The notes beneath the pieces are model-generated. The model had not been told where the DNA came from. It did not search any database and saw nothing but the letters and a program-made list of their open reading frames with translations. Below are positions 39,440-52,111 of a stretch of 64,000 nt of DNA, piece after piece. How positions within the stretch are numbered: position 1 is the stretch's first letter; the number at the start of each line of letters is the position of its first letter. Position numbers and translations under genes: made by a program. This DNA is from Conidiobolus incongruus B7586 (taxonomy: Eukaryota > Entomophthoromycota > Entomophthoromycetes > Entomophthorales > Conidiobolaceae): the NCBI GenBank assembly GCA_000697335.1, contig JNEM01011617.1:42293-106292 (forward strand), in the 5' to 3' direction.

Positions 39440-39850
39440 AATTTTCTGAACAATTGTGGTCATAAGATCAGGTTTTAACATCAGTTCAAAATCTTTTTGC
39501 TCAACAATTGAAAGTTTATATACCATTAAACTATTGTTGTATTTCAAAATTAATCATCTCTTCCAGTTTGATAGCTAAACCAATATTATTTCTATTTTAA
39601 GCTGACTTTGTCAGTCTATAATTGAAGGATACTCTTTGTTCTCTTTATTTTCTTTATTAGATTTTATCCAAATCCCATATCATTCATTGATTCAATTATT
39701 TAAACCTACAGTCCCGATACGTTAAAGAGCAGGATTAATAAATAATTTACTAAATCATATTTTGAGTACTTTTCTAACTACCATCTTTATTTATAAAACT
39801 TAATATAAAACACAACACTTAAAAATATTTGATATCTTAATGTCAATTAT
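39440..39850 (+). repeat. Dispersed repeat R1, copy 3
   Basis: Direct match to copy 2 at 25790-26140 through ATTGTTGTATTTCAAAATTA, AAGCTGACTTTGTCAGTC and TATAATTGAAGGATACTC. It matches copy 1 best at its right end (CTTTTCTAACTACCATCTTT and TAAAACACAACACTT). It lies about 0.9 kb upstream of gene E but in the opposite direction to it. Confidence 0.7.
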
Positions 39851-42800
39851 AAATATTATTTTCAAATTAACAATAAACTATAAAGATTATATATAGAACA
39901 GCTAGTTATTGGTTAAATCACTTAAAATACATATCTCTAACTATTTGTTCTTAATTAAAATCTAATTAGTTTATTGAAATTATTTATTTGTGAATTTCTA
40001 AAATTTGAATTTATTTCACTCAAATATTTTTAATATTTAATGTTGATTTAATGATTATATATTTGAATATGTATTATCCCGATGTAGATATATTAATATA
40101 AAACTTAATATTTTTTATCAGATAATACTTATTTGTATAATCATATAATATAAATATTATAGTAAAGGTCAAAAGATGAGATCACCTTTTGAATCTTCAA
40201 ATAATGAGAATGCTATCATTTTTTTCTGAAATCTAATATTATTCAATAACAATTTAATTTGGTTCATTATTTGATATTTTTATCTTAAGCGATTTCCAGA
40301 TATATCCAATATAGATAAACAAGGAAGAATAAATATTTCATTCTTTATAAGTTCTAAATGAACTGATTTTCTCCAGCATTCATATCACCTTAAACTTTAT
40401 CTATCTCTATTTACCTAGTAAAATCCTATATTAAATTTATAACAAATTTATCAATATACTTTATTCCAAAACAATGCCTGTAAAATAACATTATATCTTT
40501 ATCATCATAGCAGATTTAATTATTCAAGAATATATTGATTTTGAATTTATCGATAGTAAAACTTAATAAGTGTATAATCTTTGTTGAATCACTCTATCAT
40601 AGATATTAGAATTATAAATTTTTTGATTTTGAATATCAATATTCAATTATTATGATGGAAAGATATTTAATCATATTCGACCAAAATATCCAAATTTAGG
40701 GTACATAATATGTTGATACATAATTTTTGTTTTATAGCATTAATCACAATTTTTTTAATAATTATTATCAAAAAAATTAACAATTTTATCAAGACTTCAA
40801 AATAAATAATATTAAAATTAATAAACTTGATATTCGAGATTTATATTATTGAAATGATATTTAGTTTAATTATATGTGATACAATCTTATTTTAAGAATA
40901 AATTTAGAAAATCAAGGATTATTTTATCACAAAATTAATCACTTATATGTTATTGATAACATTAAATTTTTTCAAGCGACTCATGGGCAGAAACTTAATA
41001 TGCATTATTTCAATAGTTTTATATTATATATTTTTAAGTAAACAGTTGTATGGATTATGACACTTTGCCTAAGTATCACTTAAATGTCTAATGCCGCATC
41101 CAGCAAATTAAAATATATTCACTATATTAAAAACATTTCTGACTTATTTAATTCTAACAATTCTAATCATAAGGAGTTAGTGATAATAAATAATAAATAT
41201 TCTGTCACAAAGTAAACAAATGAACCAGAGTTGCATTACATTATTATGCCTCAATCAATATTTCCTTTTCAACTTTGAATTTGAATCTGGTATACTTGGA
41301 AAATATGGATATCCAATTTCCCAAAATTTGTTTGAGATAGATATTGATTATATAATACATAAACTAGTATCATTGTGTTAATAACCATGATACATTATAT
41401 TGATATCCAGATCAAAATACTAATGTATTATCATTATATTCATTCATTGGCCAAAATTCATAAAACTTTTCGTTTATTCAAAAGTAGTCTAATTTATTTA
41501 CAAGGTATATAATATAGATTAAATACTAAAAATCTTTTTTTAATATTTCAATTTAAAAGTTTAACGCCTTAGTATTAATTGAGAGCATGAAAATGACTAA
41601 TCAATCTTGTCGAAAATATGATATTTACTCAAGTTTAATAGCTTCACATATCATTGACTAAATATGTGGATCTGTAATCCATCTCTTGAATTGATACTTC
41701 CTTTTTAAAAAAAATTTCAAATTGATCATAAAATGATCAACAAGTTTGAATTATTTATTCTTAATAAATCATAAATATTCAAATAAATAATTCGAATTCT
41801 TAAATTATAATATATATATAGTGAAATTTAAAAAATTTCCTCATATTATTTGTTATATTATATAAAAACGCAGTTTTTCAATTTTAACCATTTAAAAAAT
41901 TTCATTTTTTATAAAATCAATCAAATTTAATATTGCCATTAAATAAATTGATCAAATAATTGATTTATAGCAGAAATTTTTAAACAATATATATATGGAA
42001 GTTAAATATAATAGTTATATTAGTGGGGTTTACCCCTAACGGATAAAAACATTATAAATTTGTATTATTTAAATCCATTTTGGTTTTTCTCTCAAATTTT
42101 CAATAATATCATTACTAATGATTTCAATTTTACTAATTGAATATAAATGACTTAATTTCTAATTATATGGGTGAACTATGAACCTGCAAACATGAATATA
42201 GGATTATACATCAAAACCATTCTACATCATATTATTATATAATGCTATGTTTATTCAGTTAATGATAAAGGTTTTTATGAAACAATATATATAGCTATGC
42301 CACACTTTTATTATTCGTGCGAGTAATACAATACATTAATCTTTTGACAATTATAACACATATAGTGTTATTTATTTTGAATAATCTCCAATAACTATAC
42401 ACTTTGAAGTATCTTAATAGTAAAAATACTATTACAAGGTTTGAATTTTCTTTCTATTTAAAAATATAATGGATTAATGTTATGAATTTTTAACTTCGAT
42501 AAAGAACTAAAATATGAATTATCTAATATTGAGTTTTCATTTAGTATTAGATATATTAGTTATATATGATTTAAATTTGATTTTTTTTGAACGGATTTTT
42601 AATATTCAAAATCTAAATTTCGACATTTATTTCAAATAATATTCTTATGTTATTAAAGCATTGCCTTGATTAACAGTGATCATTTGTTGCATTATGAGAT
42701 TCAAAGCTTTATGGATATTCTTAAATCATCTACAGATACAATTTTTTAATGTATTATAGAAAATATGTTTGAAATTTAGATTTAATGTAATGTTACTATG

Positions 42801-43074
42801 TTTTAAAAGAATAGCTTTAATGAAACATTATATTCTCTGCTATGAATAACCATTAAAAAGCTATATATCTCCAATTTAAAAAAATAGTGTCATAATATAA
42901 TGCTCAATTGAAGATTACATTTTAAAATTCCTGATAACACACGAATGTCTAATATATGAAATTAATTTCGAACGAAACATATTTCGTTTAATTTACACCA
43001 AAGATGAAAATTAACTGACCCTAAAATAGTAACTAGTTGCATTTTTTTTGAATTCAAAATTTATTTAGATATAT
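39851..43074. other. AT-rich spacer
   Basis: About 3.2 kb without a recognisable gene. Short G/C-raised words near 41050-41110 and 42025-42045 show no frame or fold that I can support. Confidence 0.5.
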
Positions 43075-43424
43075 TGTAGATCTCCTAGAAAGTAGCCTTG
43101 CAATAAGGATCAAATAGATTCGATAAACGGGTCAAGGACGACTAACGAGATACTTTAAAGGGTTTTATTAAAATACCAGGAAATAAGAATTGGCTCTGAT
43201 CGAGATGATCGCTGAGCGAATATTTGTTCAGAGGCGCTCTTATAGTGTTATAAGTCTTTTTGACATGGTTTTGAAACATCATTCATAGTTATTGTCCGGG
43301 GTTTCGCATTGTACAAGGATTGTGTATCGTACTTGTGTGTTGATTTTGTTTAGAATAAAGACGAAAAGTTAAAGTTTAATGATGAGCAGACCTCCCTATC
43401 TGCGACAATATTTATTAACTAATT
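43075..43424 (+). repeat. Degenerate dispersed element R2, copy 2
   Basis: Inverted relative of 1858-2205, about 350 bp and markedly richer in G/C than its flanks. It shares CTAGAAAG, AAGGATCAA, GATACT.TAAAGGG, GATCGAGATGAT and GAGCAGACxTCCC in order. One plus-strand frame gives FALYKDCVSYLCVDFV, corresponding to the peptide in copy 1. Degenerate and probably old. I cannot name the family. It looks like a fragment of a once-coding mobile or duplicated sequence. Confidence 0.7.
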
Positions 43425-46219
43425 ATCAACTCCACAGATTGCTAATTTTGCAAAAAAATTGTGCTTTTAATTTATGGTGTTTATTTCTTGAATATTTAGT
43501 GTCAATATATACTTAATTAGTTATAAAAATTATAAAGTTAAATTTAATGGACTCTATAAATATATCTTATCTTTAAATTTTAAGACCACATCTACTATTA
43601 AATAGTCATTACTATACCAATAATTGTGAGTACGATTTAAAAACCTATATCATACATTTTGGAACTATATTTAAATATTTTGATTCAATATTATGTTTAA
43701 CAAAATTTTTCATCGATTTTCAAAGTTTGGAGATTTAAGTTTCAAATGACAATGAATCATCTCTATTATGAATCGCCATAAATTTAACAAAATTATAGTA
43801 ATATATCAAATAGATGTAATCGGTTTAACAATTAATCTTCAAAATGATATAAATGAATATATTTTTTCATAAATATTTCAACAAAAACTAATATGACTAA
43901 AAATGATCGAGTTTTATATTTTACCAAAATTAAAGCATTTATTAAAATATCTTATTATTCAAAATTTTCCACATTATTTGTTGAAAAAAGTTTATAAATA
44001 AAAATTAATAGCCAAAGTTTTTCAAGTAAAATATTCAAAAAATACTTAAGTTAGCTCAATATTGGAAAATTGGATATAAATTTCTTATCTTTTTTAGACC
44101 ATCCTAATCATTTGATCAATTAAAAATTACATATCATACTCAAAATATTATTCTATAATATTTATAGCTTTCAATAAAATGACTGAGATGATTTTGATAT
44201 TTAATTTTCATACTAATTTATTTTTATCAAAATAAGATCTAAAATTGAATAGCAATAAATGTATTATATTCAAATTAGATAAAACAAATTCCAAATAAAG
44301 CCAAAATCTATTTATTTTATAATATTACTTTTCATATTATATTTGCAAACAATTATATTTCAATAATGATTTTTTGTATATCTTATAATATATATATAAA
44401 ACTCCAACCTCTGGGCCATTAGAATTAAAATACTAATAAAATTAATTATTATATAATTTCATGTTTATACTGTTATTTAATCCATCATATATTCTTACTT
44501 TAAAGTCAATATCAAAATCTAATTCATATGAAATTTTACTATATATATTACTATAGTTGTATCTATAAATATACTTTTCCATTTTTTTTCTTATAATCTG
44601 ACTATTGATTTTATAAAACATCAGAGTATTAATATTAATATTTTATTAATATTAATACTACTTATAATCTATTATTATTCATTATGTTTAAATTTAATAT
44701 TTAATATTTTAATCGCATAGCCATCACATCATTATAGTAATAACTACTTTTCATTATATTCAGTTTTTAATATACTTTATTTTATACAAAACATTTAATA
44801 TATATATATCATAGCAAAGAGTTTTTTGAAATAATGAAATATATTACATAGATAGATATATTAATATATAGCCTGTGAATGTTGGTTTACATTGTATAAT
44901 TATCTATATTTATTACATATAATATGGATTCTTGATTAATATAATAAATTAATATAGAAAATATCTATATATTTTTGCAAAATAGCAACAATTTAAACAT
45001 TATAATAATATATTAAAGCTACCATTGTTAAAAAATCAGGTTTCATTGTCTGATCAACTATGCTCCAAGATATATGTTCTTGCGTTTAACAGTGTTTTGT
45101 AAAGTGAATACCATAATTATATAGTTTTATTCTAAACTAGAACTAGATAATAATAATCATAAAAAGATTTGTCTTATCTTAATATATTTTAATGAAATAT
45201 AAAACTAGTAACAATCAACACCACGTCATTAATTCCTTGTAAATAATTCTATACTATAAAGTTTATAAATTTTAATATTTACAAATATATTATTGAAATG
45301 ATAAAAAAATTATAATATTAATAAAATAAAATAAAATTTACAAAATATATTATTTTCTTATAGAGAAAATGATGAATAAAATAATCATAATTTATGATAT
45401 TAAATAATACTACAAATATCCATGGATCGCAAAGCTATAATAGATTTTAAAATTCTAATTTTCATAAGTTTGAATACATATTTATAATCAAACTTTAATA
45501 AACAATAATTAAATACTTTCTGAATCGAAAATATAAATTATTTTACTCAATTAAATTGGTATATTCATTACTAATCTTCAATAATTTATGTCAAATTATT
45601 TACTATATAAATTATAAATAATAATTTGAATAAAAATTGTTTTAGTGTTATAAGACACATTATACAGATTATACAGATTAGATAAATATATTTTATCACT
45701 TAATTCTCCATTGATCTAATGATAATAAGTAATTGACTTATATAGTTTATAAAAAAATAAAATAATGAACTTTAAATATTTATATTAACAAAAGAAATAA
45801 AGCTAATGCAAAATAGATTCATTTTAATAAATTAAAACTTAATTGGTTTTTAATAACAAAATACCTTATTAATGGTAATTGCTTAAGCTTTTTACATAGG
45901 TTTTTATAATTTATCTTCAAAATTGTACTCTTAATTTTTATATATAAAGTTGAAATATTATTCAAATTTTTCCTTAAATCAAATATTTTAACTTATCAGA
46001 ATCGCCATAATCACAAGGATCCATATCTGGTAAATATATTAGATATAATGATACAGAATAGTTTTTAAACTATAAACTTTTGAGAATTTTTATTATATTA
46101 ATATAATTATCATCATATAAATTAAACTATGCTTTGATTGAATTTTCCTTAAATTAATTTATAATATAGCTTTTTAAAATATTGGAATATATATATATAT
46201 ATTCTGTTAACAAAGTTTA
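43425..46219. other. AT-rich spacer with repeat-like parts
   Basis: No gene recognised. Around 45890-45950 the sequence resembles 5490-5545, hinting at more AT-rich repeats than can be traced by eye. Confidence 0.45.
44625..44659. repeat. Perfect 16-bp palindromic hairpin
   Basis: AGTATTAATATTAATA at 44625-44640 is exactly complementary to TATTAATATTAATACT at 44644-44659 across a TTT loop. Low-complexity AT sequence makes such a structure easier by chance. Confidence 0.8.
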
Positions 46220-47040
46220 AATTTGCTTTTAATGATCGGTGGAATACTATTTTATTAATATTTATACCTAATGGTAAACTTGGATTTTTTTTCAATTTTT
46301 TTTATTTTGGAATTTATGGTAGTTTTGATTTTTTAAACATAGCATTTTTTTACTTTATTAATAGTTTTTATATTAGAGTCCATGATCTATTTATTATTAT
46401 TATATTTCAAATATAATAATTATTATAATAATTAAAATTTATATTAGCTATAATTCTTTTTTATTTATTTTATTTTTTGGAAAATTTTAAATTATCAATT
46501 GAAGATATAAAATAAAAATTAATACTAAGACATAAATATTATATTTATTATTTTGCTGAAGTATATAACCAATATATGATATATTTCTTAATTTCATTTG
46601 TATTTCTTTGATTAATTATAAATATAGGATGGCTTAAATAGGGTATATCTCTATTTTAGATTTTCCAGCTTTAAGTTGATTAAACCAATTTGCAATACTA
46701 CATTTTGGATACCGTTTGACACCAGTTGCTACTTGAAGATTTTTGTGAATATTTGATATAAAATATATTATATTATATGATATCTTAATTAACTCTCTTG
46801 TTTAATTTAAATAAATTTAAAATTATTTTAATTTCAGCTATTTTTTTGTTGAAATTCTCCTAGAAATTTATATTATGTAGAGTGAATCTAATGGATTAAT
46901 AGATTACTTACTACAATTTAAAATGAAACTAAAATAAGATTGAAATAATAATGGTTCATAAAATAGGTTTTGATTTAAGTATAAGAAATTATTTTTTAAG
47001 CCACAAGATAATTTAAATAATAAATATAAATCACATATGT
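46220..47040 (+). repeat. Segmental duplication R3, copy 2
   Basis: Direct-orientation relative of 35820-36720, with the best-preserved part at about 46620-46770. It ends within about 200 bp of the receptor pseudogene P3, whose closest relative, gene E, adjoins copy 1. Confidence 0.65.
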
Positions 47041-47216
47041 TGTTACTCTATTAGTTCAAATTATACTTTTAAACTAATTAGTCTAGAATATAAAACATCA
47101 CTTGGAATACTCAAGATTATAAAATGATTTCAAATTTTCAATACATTGATATAATATTTATATTTTTGGATATAAATTCAATGAAACTGTTATTGAAGAT
47201 TTTGAATTAAATAGAG

Positions 47217-48150
47217 ATGACTTTCATAGTACCCTTCCTGTTGAGAATTATGGCGATTGGTTTGATTAATTTAAAATTAATTCATATAATGATTATATCA
47301 TTAATTATATGTATTATTATTGCTGAATTTATAACTCCTTTGGCAGAATTATTATTGATTGATAAAGGAAAACTCTTTGGGGCTGTTCCTGTCAGTATTT
47401 AGTTGTTTGAGGTTTCGCAAGGGGTTTTATGTACTAAAGAATATAGCTGTCCATTTTCCTCTATATAGAGATTCTGTGAATTTGTAAAGATCAACTTGGA
47501 AACTTGAGTTATTAGTAAAAATAAACATATTTTTAGAGATCACCTCCATTATGATTGCATATTCTCTCCCAGCGCTTTTAGAGGATTTAAGGTTAAATTT
47601 GGGTATAATCCGGATGCTGAAAAATCTTTCAATTACAGCATCTTGCATTTTTGTGTAAATTTCCTAGAATTCATCACAGTTGTGATTAGAGTCGTTATCA
47701 ATTATTCTAATTGTAAATGTCTTACTAGCTGTACGAATTCTTTTGTAAACTATATAATAGATTCCAATATCAGCGAAAATTCTGAAAAAGGAGAAGTGAT
47801 ATTGAAGAATAATTGTTTTAAAATGATTCTTTACAATGCTCACTTTACTAGCAGTATCTGCTTTCTCAATGCTAGTTGGATTGGGAGTGGTTAATTGATT
47901 TAAGTCAATTATCTCATTTGGATCTGGTATGTTTGGGCTTTTCGCCTATATTACATTTGCAATGGACCCATCTGTCTGGAATGCTATTAAAATTGCAATA
48001 ATTATAATATTTAGCAGGTCACATGATGTTATAATTATATTTACACTAATTTTGGTTGATTGGAATATGCTTAGCGGAAAAGTCCACCAATGGAACAATT
48101 TTGAGCTAAATAAACCCTTTTCCAATCACGAAGAAACAAAGAACATGTAA
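47217..48150 (+). pseudogene. Receptor pseudogene P3, related to gene E
   Basis: Ordered remnants of the family on the plus strand. An ATG frame at 47217-47402 resembles TM1-TM2 (IICIIIAEFITPLAELL against ISAIAIADFTTHLGEYL). The TM3-TM5 region is scrambled. 47643-47894 resembles TM5, the inner loop (CLTSCTNSFVNYI against SLTHWINTYANYQI) and part of TM6. 47929-48000 gives TM7 with FAMDPSVWNAIKIA, sharing WNAI with E. A probable intron remains at 48018-48074. Beyond it lie NNFELNKP and ETKNM before a TAA at 48148-48150, echoing the NDIELNEP...MKNM tail of E. Stops, frame changes and loss of HLYR and both loop cysteines exclude function. A TATAAA lies about 46 bp before the ATG. Confidence 0.85.
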
Positions 48151-51054
48151 TAAATTTTCTATTATTCAAAAAACAAAGGATTTTTTAGTTATCATTTAAT
48201 AATTTAGATAGTATAAATATACAATAAATTTTATCTAATTAAAGTATTATGATGAATTTAAAATTTCCCATAATTAAATCAAATAAAATACAAGTAAAAA
48301 CCTTATAAATTGAAATTACAGTAAAATATTGAATATTTTCTTAAATGTGATATATTATATTTAAAATAATTTGTTTCAAGAAAAAATTATACTTTAGGTA
48401 ATGGAGCATTAGGAATATAGAATATATACATATACATATATATATATATGATGTTATTAATTTATACCAAATATTCCAACAACATACACCAGTTAGTAGT
48501 AAGGCACTCGGGTTTGTTATTCTAATTCAATTCAAATATATCAACTTAAAAATTCATTTAATATATTTTAAATATTGAAATTTAGTAATTTTCAATCAAA
48601 TTTTTAAAGCTAATATTACTAAATGCTAATTATATCTTTACCACTCTCTTATTATATACTACCAATTTATCCATAATATATCTGAATATATATCAAATTA
48701 TTCGATTGTTAATATAATTTATAAGTTAATAAAGATTATTATTAATTAAGGTTTGAATTATTTTATTAAAAATATTGAGGTTATTTCACAATAATCTATG
48801 AATTTTAAAGGTAAAAAAGATATTAAATCGTATGAGTTAAAATATATATAAAATAAAAGTAAGAGTGAGTGTAAAACTAGAAATAATATGATGATTCATA
48901 TAATAATGAATATAGCTAATTAAAATTTGTTATTTTCTGGATGTAATTACTTTAAGCTATTAATAAGGTTAATACCTCATATCAAATGTCATAAAGCTGC
49001 TCATTAACTTTATTGATTTAAGTAATTTGATCCATTTATTTTTTTCTTTATTTTAAACTTTATCTCCTCACTTAATTTCTTTTATCTTGAGTTACATAAT
49101 GATTCTATCCAATTTGTATATATTGTTTATAATGTATTTATATCTTTTATTATAATTGCTATATTTTAGGTAATACCTAATAATAACAAAAAAGATTATA
49201 TAAAATTTTTGGGTGTTTTTTATTAAGCTAATAACTCCAAAAAGAAACAAAATTAACATATATTACAAAAAATGCTGTCTAACTATCTCACTTTGAAATA
49301 GAGGTCTTATAGCATCCAACTCACAAAGATTATATGTTAATTGTAAATCTCATTATTTTGGTGAGATATTAAATATATTGGGAAGGAATTTGCAAGAAAA
49401 TTTTATTTAATTTTATATTTAAAAAAAGCACAGAGCTGTACTAAAGCAAATCATATTAAAACAAATTTTTGCAAGGTTTAAAATATATTCAGAGTAATAT
49501 ATTTATTATTATTTGAAAAATTATTCAATAATGCAATATCTCAAATTTATTAAAGTAATTAATACCAAACTGGATATAAACAAGGAAAATTACATAATTA
49601 ATAATATGATTAAGCATAACTATCCTTTTATCAAATATATTGAATAATTTATATTCATAATTAATTTCCTGAAACTCCAAAATATATATTTCTAGAATTA
49701 AATTTAATTATAAATTATAATAATGTTAGCTCGAATATTTCAATTATCAATCTGATACTTTTTCGTTATTAGTTTAATTTTCTTGTTATTTCTATATAAA
49801 ATTAAAACACTTATTTAGAACTTCTAAAGAAAATGGAAAACTGATTATATTAATCAAAAAAGATAGATTCCAATAGGAATGATTTTTATATTAGATATAT
49901 AAATTTCTCAACCTCAATATTATTTTATTCAAATAAATGACTATTGATACAGTTAAATTATAAATTAATATAAAAAATAATCTGGTTACAGTAATACTAA
50001 TTCCAAAAAATAGTATACATTAATTATAAACTAACTATTATATATATATTTCAAAACATGCTATCTATAGTTAAATAAACAATTATATTAATGGAATAAA
50101 TTTATTGTATATTTTCCATTTTAATTCGTATAAATTAAAAATTTATTAAAAATCAATATTATTATCTTAAAATTAATTTGAAATTTTTAAATATAGAGTG
50201 AATTATGAAAAAATATGTCATAACTGTTTTTAAATTTTTAATTTTTTCAAATATCATATTATTTTGTAAATATATTATTCAATAGACTGATTAATAAAAT
50301 TGTTGAAATATTGCAATTCAAATATCAATATGTCATGTGTATTAAAACAATTAAACTTTTAAGGATATCAAAGAGATATAAATGAGCATAAAGACATCAA
50401 TATGATGATAAATAAAATTAAAAAATGATTTAATATTTGATAGAATCCTTTGGTCTTAATCAGTTGATTTCAAAATTATTAATTTTAGTTATGTAATTCA
50501 CTAACTTTGAAATATTTAATGCAAGATTTTCAATTGGTTTAAAATTAGCAGAATAAATTACTTATTAAAGTTTAGTTCATTTCAATATACTACAAATAAA
50601 ATTTCATAATTAAATATAATTTTTAAATTAGATATATATTTTAACATACTCAATAATTTAAATAAATTTTATTTCAAATTTTAAAAATTTTTGATTATTG
50701 GTTTTAAAAAAAATTTTTTTTTCTTTTGATATTTTAGGAACAATAACTGATGAAAATATATATATATATATATATATTTATATTCAAGATTAAAATTTGG
50801 ATAATTAGGAACATACGGATAAATAAGATTGGTGGGACTATTTACTGATACGTAAAATAATGCAAATTGATATAGTTTTTAATAATTATGTAAATTTAAT
50901 ATTTTTTTTTCTAAAAAAAAGAAGAATGAAAATTTTTAATAATTTTATCATATTCAATAGATAAACAATTTTGATTTTTATGATTGTAATGAGATAAATT
51001 TAATATATAAACTATTGTTAAATAATAAAGAATACTCGAGAAATATAAACCAAT
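48151..51054. other. AT-rich spacer
   Basis: About 2.9 kb with a TA run at 50757-50776 and a similar AT run near 48437-48449. No gene recognised. Confidence 0.5.
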
Positions 51055-52051
51055 TTATGAATGAAATTTTATTTGAGAATCTGTATTATTACTATATTGA
51101 TTTTTATATTTGTTAAAAATAAATCTTATTAACAATCAGATTGGTTTAATATTTTGAATTATTATTCGATTTACCATTAAACCAACCAACTATTTGAACT
51201 TTAGCGGTACCAATCGACTTCCATACAGCTGGGTCAATAAAGAATGCTATCATTGTTAATACTCCTGTGAGCCCTTTAACAAATGCCATGAATGGCAACA
51301 GGGGTCGAAATTGAACTCCAGCAGTGGCCAATATAGCATAAGTGCCTTCGAGTGGAAGAGTAATACAGGTGGACAAGGGATATAAGAATGATCTTTCGGC
51401 CATCTTCCTTCTCTCCTTTTTGAAATTAGCCTGCTCTTCTTGATTCTTGAGTTTGGAACTGGCAAAGTGATTGATCCAATGGGTTAAGCTCCTGTGACCA
51501 ACGTAGGTTACATAGGCACAGGTAATAATAGTCCCCCAAAAGAGGACTCCTGAAAACACGTTGAAAATAGATGAATAGAGCGGAGTATCTGATCCAGGTG
51601 CACACCCTCCTTTCTTTTTAATTCCAGTGAATACACCCAAAAAATGGAACGTGATCATAACAGGTGCAATTGCGAAGAATATACACAACCAAACTACCAA
51701 TTCAAATCTCCATGTGGATTTCTTTAATAAGACTAACCCTCGATAGAGATGGAAACTAATAGCAATATTCGTAAAACAATAAAAAATTCTAGCGAATACT
51801 CTAAATATAATAATTCTAGTACAATATGGAGTTCCCACGTATTTTAATGTGCCCAAAGCCAAATACTCGCCCAAATGGGTCGTAAAATCCGCGACTGTTA
51901 TGGCAAAAATCAACCTTATGGTCATTCTATTAACATGGCTAAAATCTATACATCCAAGTATTATAATCACTGTCATGACTAGTAAAGAGCACGAAAATCC
52001 TATAGGATGCATAATCTTTCCTATTAAATTAGTTGCTTTGATGGGATCCAT
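51055..52051 (-). CDS. Seven-transmembrane GPCR-like receptor, gene F
   Basis: Close paralog of H; they share MDPIK at the start, the GVLFWGTIITCAYVTYVGH stretch of TM5 and most of TM6-TM7. Cys77, HLYR (101-104), Cys150 and DPAVW (273-277) are present, and the inner loop reads FKKERRKMAERSFLYP. The 3' end is less certain than in other copies. The donor G|GTAAATC at 51175/51174 is conserved, but the best acceptor (ATACAG, exon 2 from 51080) makes a 94-bp intron and an eight-residue tail, DSQIKFHS. This matches the last residues of the tail of B (DSQTKLNS) and resembles those of H. The result is 300 residues, shorter than its relatives. Without splicing the protein would end SNNNSKY at 51146. 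The tail may have lost its proximal part. Confidence 0.85.
51081..51174 (-). other. Proposed intron of gene F
   Basis: A 94-bp phase-1 intron, about twice the usual length here. The donor is at the conserved position. The acceptor was chosen by the DSQ tail match, and nearer AG sites give tails without homology. Confidence 0.55.
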
Positions 52052-52103
52052 TGTGAATTAGATTCTAAAATGATTTAGAATATACTCTGATACTTCATTC
52101 TAG

Positions 52104-52111
52104 TTTATATA
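52104..52111 (-). promoter_or_regulatory. TATA box of gene F
   Basis: TATATAAA on the minus strand, 60 bp before the ATG, the shortest distance in the set. Confidence 0.65.

Noticed and set aside
48491-48540. tRNA-like words (AGTTAGTAGTAAGGCACTCG) resembling a D arm
   Set aside because: No acceptor stem, anticodon stem or TTC loop can be paired around it; at best a chance resemblance.
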